From NCBI GenBank assembly GCA_037039925.1, contig JAXRKP010000393.1, positions 132,501-196,500 on the forward strand: a stretch of 64,000 nt of DNA, in the 5' to 3' direction. Below, one piece after another: positions 23,372-34,540 of this stretch. The notes below the pieces were generated by a model. The model had not been told where the DNA came from. It worked only from the letters and a program-made list of their open reading frames with translations, and made no database searches. Source of the DNA: Doris montereyensis (lineage: Eukaryota; Mollusca; Gastropoda; Nudibranchia; Dorididae). Within the stretch, counting starts at the first letter, position 1. Every line of letters starts with the position of its first letter. Both the position numbers and the translations under genes were made by a program.

Positions 23372-23525
23372 AGGACAAAAGAAACTAAACACTTTGAGAC
23401 CCTATGCTCTTCGAAAGATTTCATGTATACCATTATATACGTGAAGTTAATTACGTATTGTTAAAATATTAATGAGGGTAATGACCAAACGTTATTTAGG
23501 TCACGCCACGGACCCCTCCCACGGT
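23372..23525 (+). repeat. Left arm of a 2.5-kb inverted-repeat structure
   Basis: This arm and the reverse complement of 25672-25835 share ggacaaaagaaactaaacac, tcttcgaaagatttcatgta, gttaattacgtattgttaaa and ttaggtcacgccacggaccc, in that order and with similar spacing. The tandem arrays lie between the arms. It looks like a terminal inverted repeat of a non-autonomous DNA element or foldback element. No transposase is seen, and a target duplication could not be fixed. Confidence 0.8.
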
Positions 23526-23654
23526 TTGTACGTACACGTGCCTAAACATCACCCCTCGCACCACCCCCCTCCCCCTCCCCCGATCAGTTTTCTTGATTTC
23601 ATTCAAAACTATAGTTCATTTTTTATCATGAACCACCCTCAAACACACCAATTA
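23526..23654. other. C-rich spacer inside inverted repeat
   Basis: Contains a C-rich run (cccccctccccctcccccga, about 23563) between the left arm and the 85-bp array. No gene. Confidence 0.6.
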
Positions 23655-24965
23655 CCTTATTGACAGTAAGTTATGAATTTCATATATTACATTTGTTTTA
23701 CAATATGGCGAGTCTCTCTATTGCTGATCACTGTAGAGCTATTGACAGTAAGTTATGAATTTCATATGTTACCTTTGTTTTACAATATGGCGAGTCTCTC
23801 TATTGCTGATCACTGTAGAGCTATTGACAGTAAAGTAGTAAGTTATGAATTTCATATGTTACCTTTGTTTTACAATATGGCGAGTCTCTATTGCTGATCA
23901 CTGTAGAGCTATTGACAGTAAATTATGAATTTCATATGTTGTTACCTTTGTTTAGAGCTATTGATAGTAAGTTATGAACACCTTTGTTTGACAACATGGC
24001 GAGTCTCTCTATTGCTGATCACTGTAGAGCTATTGACAGTAAGTTATGAATTTCATATGTTGTTACCTTTGTTTTACAATATGGCGAGGCTCTATTGCTG
24101 ATCACTGTAGAGCTATTGACAGTAAGTTATGAATTTCATATGTTGTTACCTTTGTTTTACAATATGGCGAGCCTCTCTATTGCTGATCACTGTAGTATAG
24201 TAAGTTATGAATTTGATAGTGTTACCTTTGTTTGACAATGAATTTCACTGTAGAGTATTGATAGTAAGTTATGAATTTCATATGTTGTTACCTTTGTTTG
24301 ACAATATGGCGAGTCTCTCTATTGCTGATCACTGTAGAGCTTTGTTTGACAATAAGTTATTGCTGAATTTCATATGTTGTTACCTTTGTTTGACAATATG
24401 GCGAGTCTCTATTGCTGATCACTGTAGAGCTATTGACAGTAAGTTATGAATTTCATATGTTGTTACCTTTGTTTGACAATATGGCGAGTCTCTCTATTGC
24501 TGATCACTGTAGAGCTACCTTTGTTTGACAATAAGTTATGAATTTCATATGTTGTTACCTTTGTTTGACAATATGGCGAGTCTCTATTGCTGATCACTGT
24601 AGAGCTATTGATAGTAAGTTATGAATTTCATATGTTGCCTTTGTTTGACAATATGACTCTATTGCTGATCACTGAGAGCTATTGATAGTAAGTTATGAAT
24701 TTCATATGTTGTTACCTTTGTTTGACAATAGAGTCTCTCTATTGCTGATCACTGTAGAGCTATTGATAGTAAGTTAGAATTTCTCATGTTTACCTTTGTT
24801 TGACAAATGCTTGATCACTGGACTATTGATAGTAAGTTTGAAAATTGTTCTTTGTTTCATTACGATCTATTGCTGATCACTGTAGACTATTTAAGTTTGA
24901 ATTTCATATGTTGTTACATCTTTGTTTGACAATATGGCGAGTCTCTCTATTGCTGATCATTAGAT
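23655..24965. repeat. 85-bp tandem repeat
   Basis: Unit attgacagtaagttatgaat ttcatatgttgttacctttg tttgacaatatggcgagtct ctctattgctgatcactgta gagct. About 15 copies, many truncated. Early copies read gttttacaatatgg and later ones gtttgacaatatgg. Confidence 0.94.
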
Positions 24966-25662
24966 CTATTGGACAACATTTAAATGTCTCATTGAATTTG
25001 GACAACATTTAAATTGTCTCACATGAAATCTTTGACAACATTTAAATTGTCTCATTACATCTTTGGACAACTAAATTGTCTCATTACACATGTCTCTACA
25101 TCTTTGGACAACAGTTTGAACATATGTTGTTACCTTTGTTTGACAATATTTAAATTGTCTATTACATCTTTGGACAACATTTAAATTGTCTCAAACATCT
25201 TTGGACAACATTTCTATTGTCTCATTACAGCTATTGACAGTAAGTTATGAATTTCATTGGACCTTTGTTTGACAATATTTAAATTGTCTATTGCTGATCT
25301 TTGGACAACATTTAAATTGAATCTCAGTACATCTTTGGACAATATGGCATTTAAATTGTCTCATTACATCTTTGGACAACATTTAAATTGTCATTACATC
25401 TTTGACAACATTTAAATTGTCTCATTCATCTTTGGACAACATTTAAATTGTCTCATTACATCTTGGACAACATTTAAATTGTCTCACATTAAATCTTTGG
25501 ACAACATTTCAATTGTCTCATTATATATTTGGACAACATTTAAATTGTCTCATTACATCTTTGGACAACATTTAAATTGTCTCATTACATCTTTGGACAA
25601 CATTTAAATTGTCTCATTAACATCTTTGGACAACATTTAAATCGTCTCATTACATCATTGAC
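24966..25662. repeat. 32-bp tandem repeat with 85-bp intrusions
   Basis: Unit catctttggacaacatttaa attgtctcatta, about 18 copies. Between 25100 and 25340, pieces of the 85-bp unit (catatgttgttacctttgtt; gctattgacagtaagttatg) are spliced into it. Confidence 0.93.
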
Positions 25663-25671
25663 AACTCCGCG

Positions 25672-25835
25672 GGTATGGTCCGTGGCGTGACCTAGATAAC
25701 GTTGGGTCATGTGACACACGTCTGACATTACTCGCATTACTTTTTTTAACAATATGCAATTAACTGTATGATGATAGACATGAAATATTTCGAAGAACAT
25801 AAGGTCTAAATTGTTTAGTTTCTTTTGTCCGGCAG
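25672..25835 (-). repeat. Right arm of the 2.5-kb inverted-repeat structure
   Basis: Reverse-complement partner of 23372-23525: gtccgtggcgtgacctagat, then tttttttaacaatatgcaat, atttcgaagaacataaggtc and tttagtttcttttgtcc. Divergence is moderate, with several indels, so the pair is not a recent assembly palindrome. Confidence 0.8.
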
Positions 25836-26755
25836 TATATATAAATTTTCAACCAATGGTATGCCCCGTGTTTTGTGTGAGTTTATACAGTTAAGTTAAT
25901 GACTCAGTTGGATAATTTTAAGGGCTTCAAGTTGTCAGAGGATTAAATTTGGTGTTACAAATGAATAGTATTTATTTCAGGCAGCAGTTTTCCATCTGAA
26001 TTTTTCTTAATTTTGGAAATGTTTCATGGAAAGGTTGTCTAAGGTGTCATCCTCATCATAAACTACATTTAGCATTGTTCATAGCTTGAGATAACCATAA
26101 TCGTTACAGTCCAAAACATGTCGCGTTTATAAGGGTACAGTCTATGAAACATTACCAAAATCAAGATCACCTTAGTTGTGGGTTGGGTAAATCAAATCAA
26201 ATAAAAAAGCTGCCCCTCTTGAAAATAATTGAATAAACCCCTGTGATCTGTTGAACATTTATAAACTTGATGATTTACATAGTTTTAAACTTCATTCAGC
26301 AATGACAATCTTCTTAAGTTATCAAGAGACATGGTAACCACTTATAAACCGCATGTATGCATTTTTTTCAACGGCAATTACGCAATATGGAAATAGTTTC
26401 TTTAAAAAATTGAGAAATCTGCATAAAAAACGATTTGTCATAGTCGTCTTGAAATAACTATGTTGCCTTTTCATTACCGAAAGACCTCTAAAATTTAGGT
26501 CGACGAAGAGTTGTACTTTTAACTGTGCTGCCTTTTCTTCATTACCGAAAGGCCTCTAAAATATAGGTCGACGAGGAGTTGTAAATTTTGTATATAGACT
26601 AAATAAGTAAAATCGATAATGCTTCCTTCAATTCCAGAGACAACAAAATAGCATGACGTGAAAACCATTTTAAATGTACATGCTTAATTTGAAAACATGA
26701 TCTCTTTAGGTTCAAATATAATGGTTCTTTAAAGGTGGACCAGAGTTCCGGAACG
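25836..26755. other. Unique AT-rich DNA with one diverged duplication
   Basis: No gene recognised. Two diverged copies of a unit of about 65 bp lie at about 26458-26590, sharing tgccttttc, attaccgaaag, cctctaaaat and ggtcgacga.gagttgta. Confidence 0.6.
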
Positions 26756-27660
26756 TAAAACTACAGTAGCATTCTAGTGTAGTGTGTATTTACATTACCA
26801 AAATCAATGATTGTGTTTGTTGTGACTGATGTACTATGAACGTAAAACTACAGTAGCATTCTAGTGTAGTGTGTATTTAGTGACGTGTCAATCATCGTGT
26901 TTGTTGTGACTGATGTACTGTGAACGTAAAACTACAGTAGCATTCTAGTGTAGTGTGTATTTAGTGAAGTGTCAATCATTGTGTTTGTTGTGACTGATGT
27001 ACTGTGAACGTACTACAGTAGCATTCTAGTGTAGTGTGTATTTAGTGACGTGTCAATCATCGTGTTTGTTGTGACTGATGTCTTTGAAAAAACTACAGTT
27101 GCATTTTCATTCTAGTGTGTATTTAGTGACGTGTCAATCATCGTGTTTGTTGTGACTGATGTACTGTGAACGTACTACAGTAGCATTCTAGTGTAGTGTG
27201 TATTTAGTGACGTGTCAATCATTGTGTTTGTTGTGACTGATGTACTGTGAACGTAAAACTACAGTAGCATTCTAGTGTAGTGTGTATTTAGTCCGTGTCA
27301 ATCATCGTGTTTGTTGTGAAACTGATGTTGTAAACGTACATGCAGTAATTCTAGTGTAGTGTGTATTTAGTGACGTGTCAATCATTGTGTTTGTTGTGAC
27401 TGATGTACTGTGAACGTAAACTACAGTAGCATTCTAGTGTAGTGTGTATTTAGTTAGGTGTCAATGATTGTGTTTGTTGTGACTGATGTACTGTGAACGT
27501 ACTACAGTAGCATTCTAGTGTAGTGTGTATTTAGTGACGTGTCAATCATTGTGTTTGTTGTGACTGATGTACTGTGAACGTAAAACTACAGTAGCATTCT
27601 AGTGTAGTGTGTATTTAGTGACGTGTCAATTAGTGTGTTTGTTGTGACTGATGCGCTGTC
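26756..27660. repeat. 84-bp tandem repeat, about 11 copies
   Basis: Unit gaacgtaaaactacagtagc attctagtgtagtgtgtatt tagtgacgtgtcaatcattg tgtttgttgtgactgatgta ctgt. The aaaact/act indel and atcatt/atcatc variant alternate. Confidence 0.95.
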
Positions 27661-27694
27661 CCTTTGCCCTTTCTCCTATAGTCCGTTTCAAACT

Positions 27695-28425
27695 CTAGTG
27701 TACACACATATAGACTCACATTTCATCAATCAGTACTCATGTGTACACATACACACATATAGACTCGCATTTCATCAACCCAGTGCTCCTTTCTCCATAT
27801 AGACTCACATTTCATCAACCACAGTACTCATGTGTACACACATATAGACTCACATTTCATCAACCACAGTACTCATGTACACACAGATATAGACTCGCAT
27901 TTCATCAACCACAGTACTCATGTGCACACACAGTATACATTAGACTCATTTCATCAACCACAGTACTCATGTGCACACACATATAGACTCACATTTCATC
28001 AACCACAGTACTCATGTGCACACACATATAGACTCACATTTCATCAACCACAGTACTCATGTACACACAGATATAGACTCACATTTCATCAACCACAGTA
28101 CTCATGTACACACAGATATAGACTCACATTTCATCAACCACAGTACTCATGTGTACACAGATATAGACTCACATTTCATCAACCACAGTACTCATGTACA
28201 CACAGATACACACAGACTCACATTTCATCAACCACAGTACTCATGTGCACACACATCTAGACTCACATTTCATCAACCACAGTACTCATGTGCAGACAGA
28301 TATAGACTCGCATTTCATCAACCAGAGTACTCATGTGTACACACATAGACTCACATTTCATCAACCACAGTACTCATGTGCAGACAGATATAGACTAGCA
28401 TTTGATCAACCACAGTAGTCATTAG
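27695..28425. repeat. 45-bp tandem repeat, about 16 copies
   Basis: Unit atatagactcacatttcatc aaccacagtactcatgtgca cacac. The length is a multiple of three, so HFINHSTHVHTHIDS-type frames stay open; these are artefacts. Confidence 0.95.
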
Positions 28426-29568
28426 CGTGAAATTTTGCATGGAGTTTTAGACTTCTTTAAAACATAACGAATATTAATGAATTCTTTATCTCTTAGTGTT
28501 ACTACGCAATCGTAAATTCATTTGATGTTTCGCAGCGTTTTAAATTACCTAGCCACAAGTATTAGAATGTTTACGCTAATAGCATTATAGCACACAACAT
28601 AACGTTATGGGGATTGTTTTCATGGACATAGCATGTACCAATACTTATACAGCACATATGTTCCATGTGTCCCCGATTTATAATATCACGCAATGGATAG
28701 TGAACAATGACATGCCATGAATCAGGTTGCAGGTTTCTGACTGCCATCCGTCCATTACAAAGGAAAGTTTTATTGTGTGAATAACAGTGCGTTTTATAAT
28801 CCGCTAAGCTGGCGTGGTCTTCTGTGTGAAAAAATGTTAATGTTCACAATAAAATACTAGCTGTACATATCTTATATTACGACGCACGTCAACATCCATT
28901 TGTGACTGGATAAGGCACCACGGTAGACAAACAGGTTTCAATCAGAATTCGATGAGTGGAAACAAATGACAGTTCTTGAAGTCCTTTAATTTGCCATTAT
29001 TCTTACTCTTTTCTCATAATCCTCACATTTGGCGAAACAAATTGCTTATCAACTTCCTTTAAAGCAGCGAGTGTTTTTTTCTTTCCAATTTCTGACAATT
29101 TGATGTTTTTGTATTCCATCGCCACTCAGCTTTTTACTTTTACCTTAGCGCGAACAAGCTCAATTGCATTCAGGTGAGAATGGTACTTTATTGGTACGTT
29201 GGAAGTCTAAGACTGGTGTGTCCAAACTTTGGAATAGTCTTATCAATACTGGCGATCGTTTTCTTGTTTTTACTCCGCACAAGGACAGCAACAAGAGTTG
29301 TCAAACGCGATGTTTTCCCTTGTGTAACCATGTGTAATCATGCCTTTATCTACTATTTTGTGTTAAAAGATGTAGGAAGTGTGTCTTCTTGGCAAACGAT
29401 ATTGTGATACGATGCATTTTCCATCACCAAACACGATGGTCTGTCAGATGAAAGGAGAAGATTTGCAAATTGCCCCGTTCATCTCTGTGTGGTAGTCTCA
29501 GTTGTCTGTGAAATGTGACTGAAAGTTCAGTGAAAGGCAAAATCTGCATTGGCAACAAATCCTCGATA
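28426..29568. other. Unique DNA, no supported gene
   Basis: AT-rich with one 77-codon frame (29174-29407) holding a hydrophobic stretch (FGIVLSILAIVFLFLL). It has no recognised family and no splice-site support that I could find. Probably intergenic or intronic. Confidence 0.4.
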
Positions 29569-31405
29569 TAAAAAATCGTCTACCTTCTCCTTTCTGCCTT
29601 CCTGTCCATTATCCAAATCGTCTACCTTCTCCTTTCTGCCTTCCTTGCCTAGTATCCAAATCGTCTACCTTCTCCTTTCTGCCTTCCTTGCCTAGTATCC
29701 AAATCGTCTACCTTCTCCTTTCTGCCTTCCCTGTCCATTATCCAAATCGTCTACCTTCTCCTTTCTGCCTTCCTTGTCCATTATCCAAATCGTCTACCTT
29801 CTCCTTTCTGCCTTCCTTGTCCATTATCCAAATCGTCTACCTTTTCCTTTCTGCCTTCCTTGTCCATTATCCAAATCGTCTACCTTCTCTTTTCTGCCTT
29901 CCTTGCCCAGAATCCAAATCGTCTACCTTCTCCTTTCTGCCTTCCTTGTCCATTATCCAAATCGTCTACCTTCTCCTTTCTGCCTTCTTTGCCCATTATC
30001 CAAATCATCTACCTTCTCCTTTCTGCCTTCTTTTGCCCATTATCCAAATCGTCTACCTTCTCCTTTCTGCCTTCCCTGTCCATTATCCAAATCGTCTACC
30101 TTCTCCTTTCTGCCTTCCCTGTCCAGTATCCAAATCGTCTACCTTTTCCTTTCTGCCTTCCCTGTCCATTATCCAAATCGTCTACCTTCTCCTTTCTGCC
30201 TTCCCTGTCCATTATCCAAATCGTCTACCTTTTCCTTTCTGCCTTTGTCCATTATCCAAATCGTCTACCTTCTCCTTTCTGCCTTCCTTGTCCATTATCC
30301 AAATCGTCTACCTTCTCCTTTCTGCCTTCCTTGTCCATTATCCAAATCGTCTACCTTCTCCTTTCTGCCTTCCTTGCCCAGTATCCAAATCGTCTACCTT
30401 CTCCTTTCTGCCTTCCTTGCCCAGTATCCAAATCGTCTACCTTCTCCTTTCTGCCTTCCTTGCCTAGTATCCAAATCGTCTACCTTTTCCTTATCAAATC
30501 GTCTACCTTTCTTTTGCCTTCCCTGCCCAGTATCCAAATCGTCTACCTTCTCCTTTCTGCCTTCTTTGCCTCCAGTATCCAAATCGTCTACCTTCTCCTT
30601 TCTGCCTTCCTTGTCCAGTATCCAAATCGTCTACCTTCTCCTTTCTGCCTTCCTTGCCCAGTATCCAAATCGTCTACCATCTCCTTTCTGCCTTCCTTGC
30701 CTAGTATCCAAATCGTCTACCTTCTCCTTTCTGCCTTCCTTGCCTAGTATCCAAATCGTCTACCTTCTCCTTTCTGCCTTCCTTCTAGTATCCAAATCGT
30801 CTACCTTTTCCTTTCTGCCTTCCTTGCCCATTATCCAAATCGTCTCTTTCCACCTCCCTCCAGTATCCAAATCGTCTACCTTCTCCTTTCTGCCTTCTTT
30901 GCCCATTATCCAAATCGTCTACCTTCTCCTTTCTGCCTTCTTTGCCCATTATCCAAATCGTCTACCTTTTCCTTTCTGCCTTCCCTGCCCAGTATCCAAA
31001 TCGTCTACCTTTTCCTTTCTGCCTTCCTTGCTCCAGTATCCAAATCGTCTACCTTCTCCTTTCTGCCTTCCTTGCCCAGTATCCAAATCGTCTACCTTTT
31101 CCTTTCTGCCTTCCTTTGCCCATTATCCAAATCGTCTACCTTCTCCTTTCTGCCTTCCTTGCCCAGTATCCAAATCGTCTACCTTTTCCTTTCTGCCTTC
31201 CTTGCCCATTATCCAAATCGTCTACCTGCCTTCCTTGCCTTTCCAAATGTCTACCTTTCCTTTTGTCCATTATCCAAATCGTCTACCTTTTCCTTTCTGC
31301 CTTCCTTGTCCATTATCCAAATCGTCTACCTTTTCCTTTCTGCCTTCCTTGCCCATTATCCAAATCGTCTACCTTTTCCTTTCTGCCTTCCTTGCCCAGC
31401 TTTGC
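29569..31405. repeat. 43-bp pyrimidine-rich minisatellite, about 42 copies
   Basis: Unit atccaaatcgtctaccttct cctttctgccttccttgccc agt. Variant positions are cttctc/cttttc, ccttgccc/ccctgtcc/ctttgccc and agt/att. The plus strand is strongly pyrimidine-biased. Frames of up to 557 codons (SAFLVHYPNRLPSPFCLPC) are open only because stops are absent from the unit in several frames. Confidence 0.97.
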
Positions 31406-32160
31406 CTGAACTCTTTGGACCTTCGAATTTTTCAGCCATCTTCCTAAAACTATTCTGTCTATTCCTAATACATGCCTCGTTCTTCTCATTGGGTCTCGGG
31501 TGTTTTGAAATGGCGTTCCCCGTTTGGCTTCCTTGTCAAAATATTTGTACAAATTTAACGCAAAATTCTGCATTTTAAATCCATTATTCCAGTTGATTGC
31601 AATCTTACAATCACAAATTGAAGTAACGCCATTGAGAATTTGGTAATGAAATGAATCGAACTCACATTTGATGTCGCCATTTGACTTGTTACGTTTTATT
31701 TAGCTTGTTTTGGCGTTGTTTTTTGAGGGGGAGGGCGGGGGTTGTTGGGTTTTTTTTGCTTTGGGTTTCGCTTATTCTTACGAGTTAAACACGTGCAAGG
31801 CATGGGTTTGGTGTGTTGACATTACAGTACAATCAAAATGAAACAAATTTCGTTCAATGGTTACTGTAAAACCTTTAAATAGTTGGACTCATCCTTGTTT
31901 TTTCTTTTATATATCGCTAATAAGCAAACTCTGGAATCAGTTGATTATTCATGGAACGAAAAATATTTTGTAGGGTTTAATGTAATCTGAACCACCATGT
32001 CAAGTTTCATTCGAATACATCTGATAGTTTCAAAGATACAGGCCAATGTGTGCGCACATGAGTTTTGAAACAGACTATAACAAGTATGTTTGTAGGGCGC
32101 ATAAACAACACGGCCACGTTTTGTGGCGTTTGGTCTTTTTGTACCTGTGCGAATGAGGAC
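31406..32160. other. Unique DNA, no supported gene
   Basis: Contains a G/T-rich patch (31722-31770). No recognised coding or RNA feature. Confidence 0.45.
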
Positions 32161-32325
32161 CTACAGGTGAGCGCAACGTATTCGCTCGTTTTGGTGAGTA
32201 CGAGAGCCCCACCAGCGATATCGGCGATTCCTTACTGCAGTGCTTTCATTTTCCGATGATACATTTGAAAATTTTAGAGTTGGAGATGCTGCCTGCATTG
32301 AGACAGCTACTTTGTTAGGCGTTAT
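32161..32325 (-). pseudogene. Possible C-terminal tail of the Ty3-type pol
   Basis: On the minus strand the frame leaves the 48-bp array as NKVAVSMQAASPTLKFSNVS and ends RTHQNERIRCAHL then a stop at 32161. It is polar and low in hydrophobics, as pol tails downstream of integrase often are. Assignment rests on the shared frame with the array and on the integrase end at the other side. Confidence 0.4.
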
Positions 32326-33435
32326 AGGCTGATTACTCATTCCTCTGTGGTGTTCTTTGATGCTAGGCGTTAGAGGTTGATTACTCATTTCTCTGTGGTG
32401 TTCTTTGATGTTAGGCGTTAGAGGTTGATTACTCATTCCTCTGTGGAGTTCTTTGATGTTCGGTGTTAGAGGTTGATTACTCATTCCTCTGTGGTGTTCT
32501 TTGATGTTCGGTGTTAGAGGTTGATTACTCATTCCTCTGTGGTGTTCTTTGATGTTTGGTGTTAGAGGTTGATTACTCATTCCTCTGTGGAGTTCTTTGA
32601 TGTTCGGTGTTACAAGTTGATTACTCATTTCTCTGTGGTGTTCTTTGATGTTAGGCGTTAGAGCCTGATTACTCATTTCTCTGTGGAGTTCTTTGATGTT
32701 CGGTGTTACAAGTTGATTACTCATTTCTCTGTGGTGTTCTTTGATGTTCGGTGTTAGAGGTTGATTACTCATCTCTCTGTGGTGTTCTTTGATGTTCGGT
32801 GTTACAGATTGATTACTCATCTCTGTTGTGTTCTTTGATGTTCGGTGTCACAGATTGATTACTCATTTCTCTGTGGTGTTCTTTGATGTTCGGTGTTACA
32901 GATTGATTACTATCTCTCTGTTATGTTCTTTGATGTTCGGTGTTACAGATTGATTACTCATTTCTCTGTGGTGTTCTTTGATGTTCGGTGTTAGAGGCTG
33001 ATTACTCATTTCTCTGTGGTGTTCTTTGACGTTATGTGTGTTAGAGGCTGATTACTCATTTCTCTGTGGTGTTCTTTGATCTTCGGTGTTAGAGGCTGAT
33101 TACTCATTTCTCTGTGGTGTTCTTTGATGTTCGTGTTAGAGGCTGATTACTTATCTCTCTGTGGTGTTCTTTGATGTTCGTGTTAGAGGCTGATTACTCA
33201 TTTCTCTGTGGTGTTCTTTGATGTTCGTGTTAGAGGCTGATTACTCATCTCTCTGTTGTGTTCTTTGATGTTCGTGTTAGAGGCTGATTACTCATTCCTC
33301 TGTGGTGTTCTTTGATGTTCGTGTTAGAGGCTGATTACTCATTCCTCTGTGGTGTTCTTTGATGTTGTGTTAGAGGCTGATTACTCATTCCTCTGTGGTG
33401 TTCTTTAAGTTACAGGTTGATTACTCATCTCCCTG
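32326..33435. repeat. 48-bp minisatellite seeded at the end of a Ty3-type pol
   Basis: About 23 copies of gttcggtgttagaggttgat tactcattcctctgtggtgt tctttgat. On the minus strand it encodes the 16-residue unit HREMSNQPLTPNIKEH in an open frame covering ten copies (32820-32326). At its high-coordinate end the first unit is the continuation of the integrase C-terminus (RRNRKHLREMSNQPVT). Copies above 32820 carry indels that break the frame. Confidence 0.94.
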
Positions 33436-34140
33436 AGGTGTTTTCTGTTACGACGAATGTTAGCAAGACATGTTGATTCAATCCCACACGATCGTAATTC
33501 CTTCCATTGTCGAAGGATTGTACCAGGGCACCATGTTTTTGACGGTTTATCAAGAATCCGTTTGGCGATTCCAGGATAGAGCAGAGGGGTGGCAACTCCT
33601 CCTCACCTGCATTCTTACCATCTTGGACTTTGTTCATTTCAGCTCGCTCCTTTTAAGGTGTTTTCTGGCGTGATCTTGCTCGTGATGGTAAGCGTTGTGT
33701 TTTCATACGCATCTCACCTGGCGACGGTAGCTTTGCGTCCATCGGTGTTGCCCGGATGCCCAACAGAGCTTTTTGGATGTTTCGCGATGTACTTAGAGCC
33801 CTTCTTTATGTGTGGCTTGATCCCCACGATTTGCCGTTGGATAAATCCATTCGATTGAGGATAATGAGGTGATGATGTTTTAATGCTCTATATGGGGTTC
33901 TCTGCAAAATTCTCTGAATTGTTCATTTGCAAATAATGAATAGTTGTCTGACCGTAACTCATCCGGACGACCAAAGAGCCCACACGCTTCCTCTATTACT
34001 TCAGTGATTGCTTTCGAAGTTACTGGGGTTTTTTTTCTCTCTTTTACAATGTGATACTTTGAGCCGTAGTCTGACATTAGAATGAAATGTCGTCGCTTGG
34101 TTTCAAATGTGTCAGTGCCTAGGATTTCGCTCATGATCAT
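33436..34140 (-). pseudogene. Ty3/Gypsy-type integrase remnant
   Basis: Minus-strand reading: FILMSDYGSKYH (catalytic-core block with the first Asp), LRSDNYSLFANEQFREFC (second Asp, 'SDNG..F.S.EF..F'), then PQSNGFIQRQ (the 'P.SNG..ER' block; the expected Glu is not preserved as written). After a frameshift comes ALLGIRATPMDAKLPSPGEM ('aLl.~R.TP......SPaEl'), and finally VINRQKHGA.., with ANIRRNRKHLRE at the end (the 'RRNR.HLR' C-terminal motif). Integrase would join retroelement cDNA to host DNA. The N-terminal zinc finger, RT and protease are absent upstream. Frameshifts occur near 33860 and 33700. No LTRs found. Confidence 0.8.
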
Positions 34141-34540
34141 TGGGGTATGAAGAAGGAAGAGTGACTAATGAGCCGTCACTTATATAGTGAATCACTTTAA
34201 CACAAATTACTTCCTACAATGTGAACACCACTTATAGTGATTTTATTCTCACACAAAAGTAAAACACGATGATATCACAACAGACTATAGATCTAAGTCT
34301 CACTATTGGTATGCTTATCATACAAACATAATATTATTAAAACAATGCATGTGAAAATCTAATGCATGTTACGCTGAAATGTACAAAACATAATACTAGA
34401 GCTAATTGTTGTTTCGCACACCGTGCAAACAATAATAATAATAATAAAAAACTAACGGTTGTTACGATTATCACCCCAAAAAAAAGCAACACAATCTTAT
34501 CGATTGGCTTTTACCAACCACTGGACGTATCTGCCCGATG
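34141..34540. other. AT-rich unique DNA
   Basis: Upstream, in transcriptional sense, of the integrase remnant. No coding match; contains a short aat trinucleotide run near 34430. Confidence 0.5.

Noticed and set aside
27741..28348. His-rich repeat protein
   Set aside because: Follows from the 45-bp period; several frames are open at once.
29174..29407. Possible small membrane protein
   Set aside because: It has one hydrophobic stretch but no family match and no splice or promoter support.
29688..31447. 557- and 295-codon plus-strand frames rich in SAF, YPNRLP and FCLPC
   Set aside because: Explained by the 43-bp repeat, which lacks stops in several frames; no start context, signal or homology.
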